In this document: positions 36,756 through 50,075 of the stretch, piece after piece | Layout of the letters: every line of letters starts with the position of its first letter | Position numbering within the stretch: the stretch's first letter is position 1 | Assembly (NCBI GenBank): GCA_037176725.1 | Contig: JAZBRS010000060.1 | Location: 54,650,001-54,714,000, forward strand | DNA length: 64,000 nucleotides | Source: Posidonia oceanica | Taxonomy: Eukaryota; Streptophyta; Magnoliopsida; Alismatales; Posidoniaceae | Reading direction: 5' to 3' | Translations under genes and position numbers: made by a program | Notes under the pieces: model-generated | Databases searched by the model: none | Told to the model about the DNA's origin: nothing | The model's input: only the letters and a program-made list of their open reading frames with translations

Positions 36756-39700
36756 CAAATATCGAGGGCAGTAATCCATCTTGTAGCCGGGCTAGAGCTG
36801 CAGGCCCCCGACGCCTACTACGTCGACTCACCCTTGGATGAGGAGGAAGGGGTGGCGGTAGAAGCCCAGGTCGATTCATGGATGTCCGACTTAGAGCTAC
36901 TTTATCAGAAACAGCTCAAGTCAATAGTAGAAGACCTGGCAGAGCACCAAGCTGCAAAAAGGAAAGGAAAGCCGCGGCTACGGACCCTCCTCTACGGGAA
37001 GACCATGCCTCTATCATGGTCCTGGAAGAAGACTCAGCAGTACTGGACTCCCCTAGACCAGATGAGCTCATTGTTCTACAACCAGAAGGTGGGTCTAGGT
37101 GGTTTGTGCAGCACATGCCTCACTCAGGCAGTGTAGCAAGCGGTAGTGCCCAGATCAGCCGCCAGTCCGACATAACCTCCACAAGTACACTAGAAGACTT
37201 AGAGGAGGAAGCACTAGCAGTCCAAGCAGCAACAGTAATAGAGCAGAAAGCAGAATCAATAACAGAATTGTCAGCAGCCTCAGTAACAGAATTGTCAGCA
37301 GCCTCAGTAGCAGGGCCATCAGCAGTATCAGTGACAAAATCAGTAAGGCCCTCAGCAGCATCAGCAGAACACTCAGCAGAATCAATTAGGCCAGAGCAGA
37401 AAGAAGAAGTTGCCAGGACAGAGGTCGCGCACCGAGGCTACAAGAATACTTGAGTAAGCGTGACCATCCTGAAGCGTCACCAGGGCCAAGCAGCGGAACA
37501 TATACACTCTTTCGACATCACAAATCCTTATTTTGAGAAAGAGAGCCTCTCATAACTTATTGCCTATGGAAAGGAGGATGATACGGGCGAGGATGAGATT
37601 GACGAACCATTGCCCGAGTTCTGGCCCTACGACGACGACCCAGAAGGCCCCAACCTCCATGTTGAAGAAGAAACAGAGGTTGTTAATATCGGCACAGCTA
37701 AGGAAGTTAGAGAAATTCGCATCAATGCCCAACTGTCCCCCCAGGCTCGAGCAGAGTTCATCGCATTCTTAAAAGAGTATGCGAATGTCTTCGCCTAGAG
37801 TTACGAAGATATGGTTGGCCTTGACATAGAGATAGTAGTGCACAATCTATCCTTGGATCCAGATGCTAAGCCAGTAAAGCAGAAACTGAGAAGATGGCGA
37901 CCACAGTGGCTGCTTATGATCAAAGAAGAGATCATGAAACAGCACAGAGTCAATTTCCTCAAGGTTGTCATTTATCCTGAGTGGCTGGCAAACATTGTAC
38001 TTGTGCCCAGGAAAGATGGCCGAGTCCGGATCTGCAACGACTATAGGGACCTGAACAAGGCAAGTCCCAAGGACGACTTCCCATTGTCTCACATTGACAT
38101 CCTAGTTGACAATACAGCGGGCCACAAGATGCTCTCCTTCATAGACGGCTTTTTCGGTTATAACCAGATCAAAATGGCAGAAGAAGACATGGAAAAGACT
38201 TCATTCATCACCCCTTGGGGGGTCTTCTGCTACGAAGTTATGCCGTTCGGACTGAAGAATGCTGGCGCAACCTATCAGAGGGCCATGACTGTGCTGTTCC
38301 ACGATCTCATGCACCAAGAGGTGGAGGTCTATGTAGATGACATGATTGCTAAAACCAAAGAGCCTGAAAATCATCTTGCCTATTTGAAGAAGCTCTTTAC
38401 CCGTCTACAAAAGTACAAGCTGCGCCTAAACCCCAACAAGTGTGTATTCGGTGTGTCTTCTGGCAAACTGCTGGGCTACATTGTTAGCCAAAGGGGGATT
38501 GAGGTGGACCCGATGAAGGCCAAAGCCATCGTGGATATGCCACCCCCTCGGACTAAAAAGGATGTTAGAGGCCTGCTTGGGCATTTACAATACATCAGTC
38601 GCTTCATTGCACAGCTTACGCCCATCTGCGAGCCCATATTCAAGCTCTTGAAGAAAAATACGCATATTCATTGGAGCGAGGAGTGTCAAGCTGCATTTGC
38701 AAAGATCAATTAGCTGCTGATTAAGCCTCCTGTCTTGGTTCCCCCCACTCCAGGGAGACCCTTACTTCTCTACCTTTCTGCCACGCAGCATTCCATGGGC
38801 GCCGTCTTGGGCCAACATGATGAATCTGGTAGAAAGGAGCGCGCCATTTACTACCTGAGCAAGAAGTTCAATGAATGTGAAGCCAGGTACAGTACAATAG
38901 AGAAGACCTGCCTATCCCTTGTCTGGGCTGCACAGAAATTAAGGCACTACATGATGGCATACCCAGTTCAGCTCTTATGCTGGCATGATCCTATCTAGTT
39001 CCTCTTTTAAAAACCGGCCATGGTAGGCAGATGTGTTAAGTGGCAGGTGCTACTGTCTCAGTACGATATCACCTTTGTCACTCAAAAGTCTATGAAGGGC
39101 CAAGCTATGGCAGACCATCTTGCTGATCTCCCACTGCCTAAATATTAGCCACTCCAAATGCAGTTCCCAGATGAAGACATTCTGTTTGCAATGGAGGACT
39201 CTGAAGACAAAGACCCTGAAGATCAAGAGCAATGGCAATTATACTTTGATGGTGCTGTGAACAAGAAAGGCCGAGGTGTAGGCGCAGTGCTGACAACGCC
39301 TCAGGGACAGATGATTCCCTTCTCCAGGAAGCTGACCTTCAGATGCACCAACAACGAGGCAGAGTATGAGGCACGCATCCTAGGACTGAATGTCGCCCTC
39401 GAGCATGAGGTGCAAAAGCTACTGGTACATGGCAATGCTATGCTGGTGATCTCTCAAGTCAATGGCGAGTGGAAGACGAAAGATCCGAAGCTACTGCCAT
39501 ATCATGAACACCTACTGAAGCTGATAGAACAATTTGCGAGCATCCGCTTCACATACATGAACCGAGCAAGGAACGCATATGCAAATGCATTAGCAACCTT
39601 GGCGTCCTGGCTCAGCATACCTGAGGACAGCACAGTAGATGTATCTGTTACTCGCATTGAGCAGCCTGCACACTGTATGAGCATTGAAGAGGTAGATCCA

Positions 39701-40959
39701 ACAGCAGAGGAGCAGCCCTGGTACAAAGACATAAAAGCTTTCTTGGAATCTGGCAGCTTTCCACCCGGTACCTCAACAATAGATAAAAGAACTCTGACGC
39801 GTCTGGCATCGAAGTATGTATTAGGAGCGGGACAGTTGTACAAGAGATCATACAATCAAATGCTCCTGCGCTGCCTGAAAAAATCAGAGGCTGATGCACT
39901 GATGCTTCAAGTGCATGCGGGGACATGCGGCCCGCACATGAATGGCGTCCTCCTAGCCAAGAAGATAATGCTACAAGGATATTACTGACTAACTATGGAA
40001 GTAGACTGCTGCCGATTCATGTGCAGATGCCACAACTACCAAGTGCATGGCAACTTCATTCGGGCACCCCCTCAAGAATTGCATAGCATGTCGTCACCAT
40101 GGCCCTTCTCCACCTAGAGGATTGATGTCATTGGCGCCATCCACCCTCCAGCTTCCAACGGTCATCGTTACATTCTGGTAGCGATTGATTACTTTACCAA
40201 GTGGGTGGAAACGACCTCCTACAAAACAATGACTGCCGTGGCTACCAAAAGTTTATAAGAAACAATATCATAGCCCGGTATGGAGTCCCGCATGCAATTA
40301 TATCTGACAATGGCACAAATTTCATTACTAAGAGGATCAAAGACTATCTGTAGAAGTTCAGTATCAAACACCACAGATCCTCGCCTTATCGGCCACAGAT
40401 GAACGGTGCAGTAGAGTCCGCCAACAAAAATCTGGTCAAAATCCTGAAGAAGATGGCGGAAACTCATAAGGACTGGCATGACAAGCTTCCTTACGCACTC
40501 TGGGCGTATAGGACATCTGTCCAAACTTCAACAGGAGCCACCCCATACTCTCTGGTGTATGGCATGGAGGCGGTGTTGCCTATCGAGGTAGAGATCCTGT
40601 CGCTACGGATCCTATGGGAAGCTAAGTTGGAACAAGCAGAATGGGTCGAAGACCGCTGCGTCCAACTGAATCTGATTGATGAGCATAGGCTGCAAGCTAT
40701 GCATAATGCTCACTGCTACCAAAAGAGAATAGCCAGGTCATACTTGAAGAAGGTTCAGCCAAGAGGATTCCAGACAGGGGACCTTGTTCTGCGCGCCATT
40801 CACTTGCCTGATGGTCGAGGGAAATTCCGACCTAACTAGCTTGGCCCCTTTGTGGTCAAGCAAGTCTTTTCGGGTGGTGCTGTAACTCTTGAGGATATGG
40901 ATCAGGTCGAGCAGTCCGAGCCCGTCAACCTCTACTACCTCAAGAAGTACTATCAGTAG
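36756..40959 (+). pseudogene. pol: Broken pol of element AC (part C)
   Basis: It continues the reading frame interrupted at 13069. It holds the Ala/Ser-rich linker (37240-37390), reverse transcriptase (about 37980-38500, with YVDD at about 38330), RNase H, second RNase H ('YFDGAVNKKGRG' near 39245) and integrase, ending with the TAG at 40957. In-frame stops are at 37796, 38711, 38996, 39008, 39146, 39986, 40115 and, after a one-base shift near 40250, at 40351 and 40837. All but the one at 38996 (AAG in D) match CAG, CAA or TGG codons of D. It is not functional. Confidence 0.92.
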
Positions 40960-42441
40960 CCCAAGGCAGCCCCGTTGCAGACGCTTCCTCCCATCCATAT
41001 AGTTGCATTCTCACTCCTTACATTCTCATCTCACCTGCATCTTCTATCTTGTCTCCTACCCCTATTCCTGTGCATTTACTTATACTTCTTCTATCCATCT
41101 CTTACACATCTTCTATCGCATTTCGTCCTTTCCATACACCATCTTTTTTTTCAAATCATCATCGTCATCCTCTCAAACCACGCATTGCATTTTCTGCCCG
41201 GTGATGAAAATCGGAAGTGCTTGTCTGCTCTGGAAGAAGTCCACCTTGCCTCACCCGGTACTACTCAGATGTCTTAGCTAGTGAGGGAGCCACCACCAAT
41301 CAGGACAGGCGAACTGCCTAAACTCATAGGACATACACTTCTGAGGGAGAAAAAATGCTAGGATGTGAGTTCAAAAAAAGAGAGAATAGGCATCTAGGCT
41401 TGGGCACATCAAAAAGAACAGAAGGCGAAGACAGAAGCCGACCCTAGAGATAGGGGTGTACAGTCTAACCTTGCTCCTCCAGCTCATCTCATAGCAGACC
41501 CAAAGTCCACATCCATTACAACCTAAACACCCTTCCTTTTACCTCCAAAATGGAGATAGCAAAAGCCTGAAAACAAAAGAAGAGAAGAAAGGAAAAAGAA
41601 GCCAAGCAAACAAAAGAAAAAAAAAAGAAGAGAGAAAAAGCAAGCAAAGAAAAGAAAAAAGAAAGAAAAGAAAAAGGGTTGGACAAGAATCAGCCCAAAA
41701 ATACAGGCAATATCATCCCCCCGTGCCTTAGAGGAAAACCAAGGGTGTAAGCCTAAAAAGGTTCACACCTCCCACCTCAAAAGCAAACACTTACCATCTC
41801 CTAGCTAGGGGCAGGGAAAGCTTGCACACCCATGAGGGAGAAAACAAAAAAAGAGAGTAGAAAAAGTAGGTGTAGGTCCTGAGAGTTTGGCAGGTAACCT
41901 GTCCTCACCACACCACCACCTGTATACTGCCAACACCCATTCCGGAGTGCCACCAGCAAGCTAAGAGTCCAAGTAGGGCCCAATGAGTCAAGGACCACTC
42001 CCTTCCTCTGCAGCAGGCACCAAAGCACTCCGTATGCTGAGGGCACCAAAGCATACTAATCATTTCTTAAGCATACCAACCTGTATCATGCATACCTGCA
42101 TCCCCAATCTTCTCTTCCTTCTTCTCTATCATTCCGCTCTGCAACTTGCCTCAACTCTGAGATAGTACTTCTTGCCAAGCACGCGTTGACGCTGCTCGAG
42201 CTGCGTTGGTCCAGATCTCCTGCCAATCCTCCCCCCATGTCAACAAAATTTCCTTTGCTTATGTGTGCTTAGCTGCTATATTCTGATATTAACTGCTGAA
42301 TATTATTGAACTGCTTTATCAGCCTCAAATTCTACTCTCACCTAGACATTATATGCCTGTGTGATCTAACTGTCTACAGTATTGATAACAGGTACCTTCA
42401 AGCTCTGCAGCATCTATTTGTTTCACCCTGTGGCCTGCGCC
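40960..42441 (+). mobile_element. Spacer between pol and ORF3 of element AC (part C)
   Basis: No gene is recognised. Conserved blocks are shared with B and D: around 41195-41350 (CCCGGTGATGA, 'ggaagtgcttg', 'gtgagggagccaccaccaat') and around 41870-41960 (AGGTGTAGGTCCTGAGAG). An A/G-rich tract lies at 41570-41690. Confidence 0.6.
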
Positions 42442-43644
42442 ATGGGTTATCCTACTCTTGAAACCCCAGTGCACTGTTCTGAAGCCCTACGGGGTTGGAT
42501 AGGCAAGCTTACTCAGGAAGACTGTGAAAAGCTGCGCCTCTGGGGCATACCTACAAAACTGCTGAAGGTGGCTGATGTCGAAGTGAGCCGTCACCTTCTG
42601 TGCACTGCCGCAAGATTCTGGAAGCTGGTGCACCATGTCTTCCACTACGGAAAGACTAAACTGACACCAACTCTGGAGGAGGTGCGCCGCATCTGTGGCT
42701 TCTCCCGGCTAATGGGACCGCCCATTTTCATGAGGCGCGACAAGTACATAGCGGTCCTCTGTAAGCTATTTGGGCTATCTACTGACCGGTGCTAGCAAAT
42801 ACTGATCTGCACCAGCGGCCCCACGCCCATGCTGCGCCTGCATTACTTTGATGAGGTTATAGACAAGCACGCTGAGCTCGGAGATGATCTGTGGCTTCAG
42901 GGATTTGTCACCCGATTTCTGGGAGAACTGATATTCACTCACGGCCAGATGACAGTTGCGATAGAAGTCGCTAAAATCGCACTAGCTGTGGTGACTAGGT
43001 AGATCGACCTGGCACCAATCGTCTTGGCTAAAACTTACTGTGGGCTGGACCGCATCTCTCACCGCTGCCGCCACTTCCACGGCTGCGGAGTGCTAGTACA
43101 GATTTGGCTGGCTGCACACCTTGAACTGAACTTACTGCGCCCCCGGGGCCATGCTATCGAAACATACTGCAACAGTGGCCACGCCAAGACAATCAAGAAA
43201 GTCCCCTAAGAATACAAGAAGCTATCTGAGCTGACGGACGACACCGTCACACGGCGCATCATTCCATTTGCGGCTGAGCCTTTTACCATCTTCTTTGATA
43301 CTCGTGAGGTGTGACTTGTGATGCTGCCTGGATTCACCAGAGGCGTGGAGTATCACTCCATCCGGGTCATGCGGCAGTTCGGCCTCCGGCAGGGCGCTTT
43401 CATAGACAGCACAGCCCCAAGGCTCCTTCAAGCATATCCTTTCGGTTCGACATCTGCTACAACTAAGCTAGCTGATCTTATGCAGCATGGAGTGCGGTCT
43501 ACTAACCTGGCATCTGCGCAAGGCTCAGGATGCACTCCCGAATATCTGACAGAGGTACAAGCATTCTGGCCTATCAGTGAGATACCTCCTGGCGCTCCCC
43601 AGTTCCCTGACTCCGGAAAGGCAAACAAAGCCCAGACCGACTAG
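42442..43644 (+). pseudogene. Broken ORF3 (PMD/DUF7745-like) of element AC
   Basis: The ATG at 42442 (MGYPTLETPVHC) and the TAG at 43642 match the D gene in position and length. In-frame stops are at 42793, 43000, 43207 and 43312. The first two correspond to glutamine or similar codons in the other copies. The N-terminal 117 codons and the C-terminal 108 codons are intact and similar to D, including 'KLTPTLEEVRRICGF' and 'HRCRHFHGCGVL'. Same gene family as 62271-63473. Confidence 0.88.
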
Positions 43645-44159
43645 AGCGTCCATGTAACTGTCTGCTTGTTTTATGCTGTAAACTTTTGGTCTGCCACAGG
43701 CATGTAATCAAGTTCAATCAATACAAAAGCGTTCTGAGCCACCTATTTGCATTCCAAATCTGCTTCAAGTGCATGCATGATCATATCAGTCATATCTGCA
43801 GGGCCCCTAGCCAGACTTGTTGCCGAACACCGTAGGAAAGTCCTCCTCAATCAACCCAAGTGCTGACCCATGCCATCCGAGCAAGCAAAGCTGCCGGGCA
43901 CCGTCATCCTGATCTTCTTTAGCGGGCTGGCACCCCCAACTGCCCAGCTGGTACCCCAAACTACTCGTCTGGCAAACACGTCAGTTTTGTCCTCATCCTT
44001 TGTTTTCGATGCCAAGGACGCGCTGGCCAACCCCTGGTATCATCTTGATACCAGGGGCATCTTTTGATCGCCCCTTGGTATCATTCCCCCTCTCTTTCCC
44101 CCATGATATTCCTGGTATCATGGGATGATTCACCCTCGCGAAACTCATTCATATGCCGG
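43645..44159 (+). mobile_element. 3' untranslated region of element AC before the satellite
   Basis: No gene. It contains degenerate pieces of the 54/83-bp repeat module (43925-43985), the 27-nt hairpin at 44031-44057 and repeated 'tggtatcat' motifs. It matches the reverse of 17250-17660 in B. Confidence 0.6.
44031..44057 (+). promoter_or_regulatory. Perfect 11-bp hairpin in AC 3' region
   Basis: CCCCTGGTATC pairs with GATACCAGGGG around ATCTT. B has the same stem with a G-C pair in place of the A-T pair, a compensatory change. See 17372-17398. Confidence 0.65.
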
Positions 44160-44937
44160 TCGATAAGTTCGATATCTTATCATCTCTTTCCCTTTGCCGA
44201 CCGATAAGTCCATTATCTTATCATTCCTTCATTCTCTCTTTGCCGGCCAATAAGTCCGATATCTTATCATTCTATTCTTTTATTCATTTGCCAGTCGATA
44301 AGTCTGATATCTTATCATCTCTTTCCCTTTGCCGACTGATAAGTCCGATATCTTATTATTCCTTCGTCCTCTCTTTGCCGACCGATAAGTCCGATATCTT
44401 ATCATTCTATTCTTTTATTCATTTGCCAGCCGATAAGTCCGATATCTTATCATCTCTTTCCCTTTGCCGGCTGATAAGTCTGATATCTTATCATCTCTTT
44501 CCCTTTGCCGGTCGATAAGTCCGATATCTTATCATTCCTTCATCCTCTCTTTGCTGGCCGATAAGTCCGATATCTTATAATTCTATTCTTTTATTCATTT
44601 GCCGGCCGATAAGTCCGATATCTTATCATCTCTTTCCCTTTGCCGGTCGATAAGTCCGATATCTTATCATTCCTTCATCCTCTCTTTGCCGACCGATAAG
44701 TCCGATATCTTATCATTCTATTCTTTTATTCATTTGCCGGCCGATAAGTCCGATATCTTATCATCTCTTTCCCTTTGCCGGCCGATAAGTCCGATATCTT
44801 ATCATTCCTTCATCCTCTCTTTGCCGGTCAATAAGTCTGATATCTTATCATTCTATTCTTTTATTCATTTGCCGGCCGATAAGTCCGATATCTTATCATC
44901 TCTTTCCGTTTGCCAGTCGATAAGTCCGATATCTTAT
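44160..44937 (+). repeat. Satellite array with palindromic core in AC 3' region
   Basis: About 18 copies of a core 'gataagtccgatatcttatc' are separated by three alternating spacers, ending 'ctctttccctttg', 'tccttcatcctctctttg' and 'tctattcttttattcattt', with core spacing of about 39-48 bp. The core is the reverse complement of the B core, but spacer content and period differ. The array stops abruptly at the D LTR. Confidence 0.9.
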
Positions 44938-46840
44938 TGTTGACACCCCATCTTGGCAGGCTTGGACCTTTGGAGCCCTCTTGGTGATTGCTGGATCAAA
45001 CCCCAACCAAACCCCAGCCCTAATCCTCCTCTCTGCCCTTCAAAAACAGCCTGTTTTGACCCAGACCTTTACCCCCCTTCCCAACCTCAAAACCTAACCA
45101 AAATCCATAGGAAAATCCACCACTATCCACTCAACAAACCTACCCAAAAACCTAGAAATTTCCAAGCTCAACCCATCCTCAAAAACCCTAGAAAACCTAG
45201 GAGAAACTACCCTTCTTCCACACCTTGAAACCCCTCCGAAACCCCCTTAAAATCAAACCAAAACCTTAGACCCAAGACTTCAAACCCTAGACTACCCACT
45301 CACCAATTCTCACTCCATTCCAAGACCATTAAGACCCTCTTTCATCCAAATTATCCTTTTCTCTCTCCGGGATTATCATTTTCTCTCTCCTCTCTCTCTC
45401 CTGATTATCATCTCTCTTTTCATCCCCTCCTCATCCTTTTTTTGGTCTGGCTGTGGGCCCCCTCTGTGCTTCTATCCCTCCTCTATCTTATCCTGATTTT
45501 TACTTTATTTTTACCCCTTTTTCTGCATTTTTAAAAATCGTTTTCCGCCAACCTATCCCTTTTCCTTTTGTCTCCCTCCTTTTTCCATTCCTTTCCTCCT
45601 TCTCTTTTCCTTTTCTCCCTTCTGCAAAAATCCACAAAAATCCATAAAAATCTGCAAAACCTCAAAACATAAGACAACAAATCAGAAGCTTAAGAAAAAC
45701 AATTAAAAAAATATTAGACAAGCTATTAACAACTTAAACTTAACTAAATCAAGTTAAAAGAAAAACCAAACATGCAAGCTAAAAAATGCAAAACAAATCA
45801 AAAGAAAACATTGAAAAATCAAGAAAAAAGCTAAAATAAAATCTAAACCCAGCAAAAGTAAAAACCCCACTAAAAAAATTAAAAAGCAAACCCTAAAGAG
45901 AAGAATTAAAAATCAAACACTAAAACAAGTAATTAAAGAAGGCAAAAGACTTAACCTAATAAACATAAGAAAAACAAGTTAAAAACTTAATTAAAAAAAG
46001 AAAATAAAAACACATCTGAAAGACTTAAAAAACACCCTATCAAACCAGAAAAGCCCAACTAAAAACTTCAAGAAATAACCAATAAACAAAAAAATTAAAA
46101 CATAACTTAAAAGATTTAAGAAAAGAAAAACCCTAAGAAGACTACAACTTAAAAACAAAAAACCAACCCTAAATCAATACAAAATAAATCCTAAAAAATC
46201 CTAATCAATATTTTAAATATCCCACAAAGGAAGCACAATTTTAAAATAATTTTAAAAGGGGTTTAACAAATACTTAATCAAGTGAAAACCAATTAAAAAC
46301 AAAACCAAAATCCTAAAACCATAATCAAGCCCAAAACACATTAATCAACTCAAAATAACCATTAAAAATCTTAATTAAAATCCTAATCTATAGCACAACT
46401 CTTCTAATATTTTTATTCATTTTTGGTTTATTTTTACCAACTTTATTTCCCCTTCTTGCCCCCCTCTTTCTCTCTTATTTCCCTTCTTTCTTTCCTTTCC
46501 TTACTGGGCCTGTCGGCCTGCTTCTCTCTTTTCCCTTCTTTTTTTTTTATATTTCTTTTTCTCGGCCCGCAGCAGTCCGGCCCGTTTTCTCCTTCTTCTT
46601 CCTTCTTCCTCCTCGCGCTTCCACCGGATTTCCTTCCCGCGAGCTCGCTGCTACAGATCTCCCTCCATCCATTTGAATTCGAAGCTTCCATCACTTCATC
46701 TACAGCAGCTCGCCGCTCCTCCTTCATCTCAGCGCCTTTTCCGGAGGCTTTGAATGCCGGTCGACTCGCCGACATCCATCGCGTCTGCTGCAGTGCCGCT
46801 GGCCGAGTTTGAATTCAGCAGCGCGCCAGCAGCAGCTCCG

Positions 46841-46848
46841 GATATAAG
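46841..46848 (+). promoter_or_regulatory. Candidate TATA box in D LTR
   Basis: GATATAAG lies after an AT-rich upstream part and before a GA/CT-rich stretch, where transcription could start about 30 bases later. Aligned positions in B (GATAAAGC) and AC (GTTAAAAC) are similar but weaker. If correct, U3 is about 1.9 kb. Confidence 0.35.
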
Positions 46849-49829
46849 TCTCCGTCCTCCCTTCAATCCGTAGAGCGAGAGTGAGTGTCAGACCAGAGAG
46901 GAATCAGTGCGAGAGCAATCCCAGAATTCCACCTTTTTTCCCCACCTGAAACAGCCTCTGATCTCTTCCTCTTCACCCTCCATTTCGAGAGAAAAGAGAG
47001 CAGTGAGGGTAGAGTTCGAGAGTCCCTGTGACAACCCGGAGAGAAGCCTCATCTCAGACCAATCCCCGCACCCAATTCTCCTCTCTTCTTCTCTGAAATC
47101 TTCAGCAAACGTCCTCCTTTCTTTTCCAATAATCCAAACCCACTTCAGACCTCCATCTTCCTCCCAATTACTCCCCCAAGTTCACCCAAAACCCAGCCAT
47201 TTCCCAGCCTCATTCCCCAGCCATTCCACCACCTAAACTGCTCTGAAACACCACCTGAAGCCAACTGCCACCGACCTGAAACCCAACTCCTTCCCTCCGG
47301 CAATTCCCTTCACCACAGCCCGCAGCCTCCTCCCAAACTTCACCCAGAAACTCACCTGCACTTCACCTCTCCAAAGCCTCCAGCCTTGAACCCAACCGCT
47401 CACCACAGGCTGAGAACTCCGCCACAAACAGTTGCTCCACTCACTGACCAGAAATCGACCCCGACCTCAAGCTCCCCTCCACACCTTCCTGAAGCCCTCT
47501 CCAGGCATCCAAACTCCATCGCCAGCATCCCAGCAACCCATCGGAGGGCTCCACTCCACCGGACGAGCAGCAACACTCTTCCCCCGCCTCCGGTAGCAAT
47601 CTGACGACCCAAAAAAGCCAATTCCTCACCCGAGCTCCAAAGCTCGCGTCCGATCGTTCAGAAAGCATCAGAAGCACCTCCTGAGGACGTCCGGACCACC
47701 GCGAGCCACCAGCATCCTCTGCAGCAACCGGACGACGAGCTCCGACCACCTCCGACACTGCCGAGGTCGGGAGCGCCTTCCAGACACTATCACAGGTACC
47801 ACTCGCTTCCCCCCTCTCTCTCTCCTCCTCCTGCTGCTTCTCCGCCAGTCAGAACCAAGTTCCGAGCCTCCTGGACGCCGCAACAGCTCGCCGGACAGTT
47901 CACCTTCTCCGGCGCCGGCTGCTCTTCCTCCGGACGCTCCGGCCAGCAGAGCGAGCTCCAGACCGTTCCCGGAGCTCCGGACGATCGCCGACGTTGCTCT
48001 CCGCCCTCCCGCGCCTCCTCAGCCTCCCCTGTCGGCGGCCACGGGTACTGCCGGCGTTCTGCTACAGTACTCGTCGCCGTCGACCAGTTACTGTGCAGTT
48101 ATTTCATTCCGGCTAAAGTTTTAAGTAGATATTGCATTTCTGCTCTGAGTTTTTATCATTTTACATTCCAGTCCTTCATTTAGTTTAATCTGTTGATTTT
48201 TGAACTGAAACCATATTAAATTGCATGAAATATTTATGCTTTTCCCTATTTGCATGTTGGTCCATTTGCTGTGCTGTGCTGCTATTTAATTTTGCATTTT
48301 AGTCCTCCTGTTTTCGATTTTTGCACTCAGGTCCTGCACTTAATCAGTTCTTTTATTTACTCATGTTTTACCATACTGCATTGCATTCTAAGTCCCTGCA
48401 TTTTTCTGTTTTTGCACTTAGGTCCATGCACTGTAGAAACTTAGGTTCTGATTTTTATTTTTGGTTGATGCATTGCATATTTGCCCCTCTGCTTTATCAT
48501 ATTTGCAGTTAGGTCCATTTTAAATGGACAGTAACTGTGCTGCATGCATTTTAACTTATTACATTGCATTTTGACCCTGTATTTTCCAGAAATTGCACTG
48601 TGGTCCTGTCATTTAAATTCCAGAGCATGTTTTCCTTACTAAATTGCATTTTCAGCCCCTACATAATTTCAAAATCACACATAAGTCCTTGCATCTTTTA
48701 AAAATCATGTGAAAAGACCATTTTGCCCCTAGGTTGCATTTTAGCTCCTATGCCTACCAAACTTCATACAGACCCTCCACTAGTATTCCCAGACTCCCCA
48801 AAACCTTGTTTTCTGGAAAATTTGCATTTTAGACCCTAATTTTTTCAAAATTGCACTCTGACCCCCTTTTGGTTTCAAAACCTCTCCTAAAGCATACCCT
48901 CTTTTAAAAACAGCTTCCCTGAGCCTAGTTTTTGCAAAATGAAGCCCAACCCTCTCCTGTTTTCAAAACCCCTTTCCTGTGGACCCCTGTTTTCTGGAAA
49001 ATTTGCCTTTTAGCCCCTTTTCTTTTTCAAAATGCTTTCTGGACTCCTGGTTTTTCTCAAGTTACCTCTCTTTGCTTTTCCTTGCTCTTGCATGAATCCT
49101 GCATTCATTTAGTCTTGCATTCTAGCATCTTCTCGCACACACTAAGCATTTTTAGCTCCCTTTCACTTGGGAGGACCCTTTTGCACATCCCTAAGACCTC
49201 CTGAACACCTAGATCCATTCTTCTCCCCTGTTCTGGCCCTTCTGCCTTGAAGCTGCGATATCTTCCAATCCGGCCGTTGGATCTTCTCAAGTAAGCTGCC
49301 CAGGCGACCGCAGTAAAGCGCTCTTCAGCATGGACCAGACAGATTTCAGATCAGGCTCCCGGATCTCCAGGTATGTCCTCCTGAACCCCTGTATTGCATT
49401 CATTCGCATGCCATTTGCACAGTTTTCCTTGTTTTCGCTTTCTGTCTCTTCGAGCATGTAGAATAGGACTTCCCCTTTCTGCTTGTCTATTCAAATCCCC
49501 ATTTCGCGTACTCCTGTGTGTTTTGTGTTGAGTTTTCCTTGGATTTGCTACTTAGTGTGACTTTCTTCCCCCTTTTCCACGATCCGATCGCATCGCGAGC
49601 TTTGGGCAGCATGCGAGACACACCGTGGAACGGTTTAGCGGGAAACAGTCGCTAAGAGGTGGTAATCCTTCCGTTTGCCCCCTCTCCCCTCTGTAGGTCT
49701 TCACACCTACTCTGAGTGGTCCTGAATGACGTCTGTTCTTACACACGCGTTGTTTTGACTCCCCTTTGACCTTTTCTAATCACTTTCTGCATTCTTGCAT
49801 TCTCATGGCTTTTTCCGAGGTTTTGCTTC

Positions 49830-50075
49830 ACCGTTTTGGCACCGTTTTGCGTGCCTGCTCTCGTTTTGGCACCATTTTGCGTGCCCTTCTGTTTTCTTGT
49901 CTCGTTTTGTGTGTTGCCTTGTATTCCGCTCGTTTTGCGTGCCGGTTTCGTTCTTTTGTACCGTTTTGCGTGCCTTTCTGTTTTCTCATCTTGTTTTGCG
50001 CACTGTTTTCGCTCTTTTGCATCGTTTTGCACGCATTGCTCATTTCTCGCCTCGTTTTGCGTGTTTTACGTCGTT
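49830..50075 (+). repeat. ~30-bp minisatellite in the D LTR
   Basis: Units of 'caccgttttgcgtgcc' plus a T-rich spacer, as in 6030-6350, with about eight copies. Confidence 0.7.
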
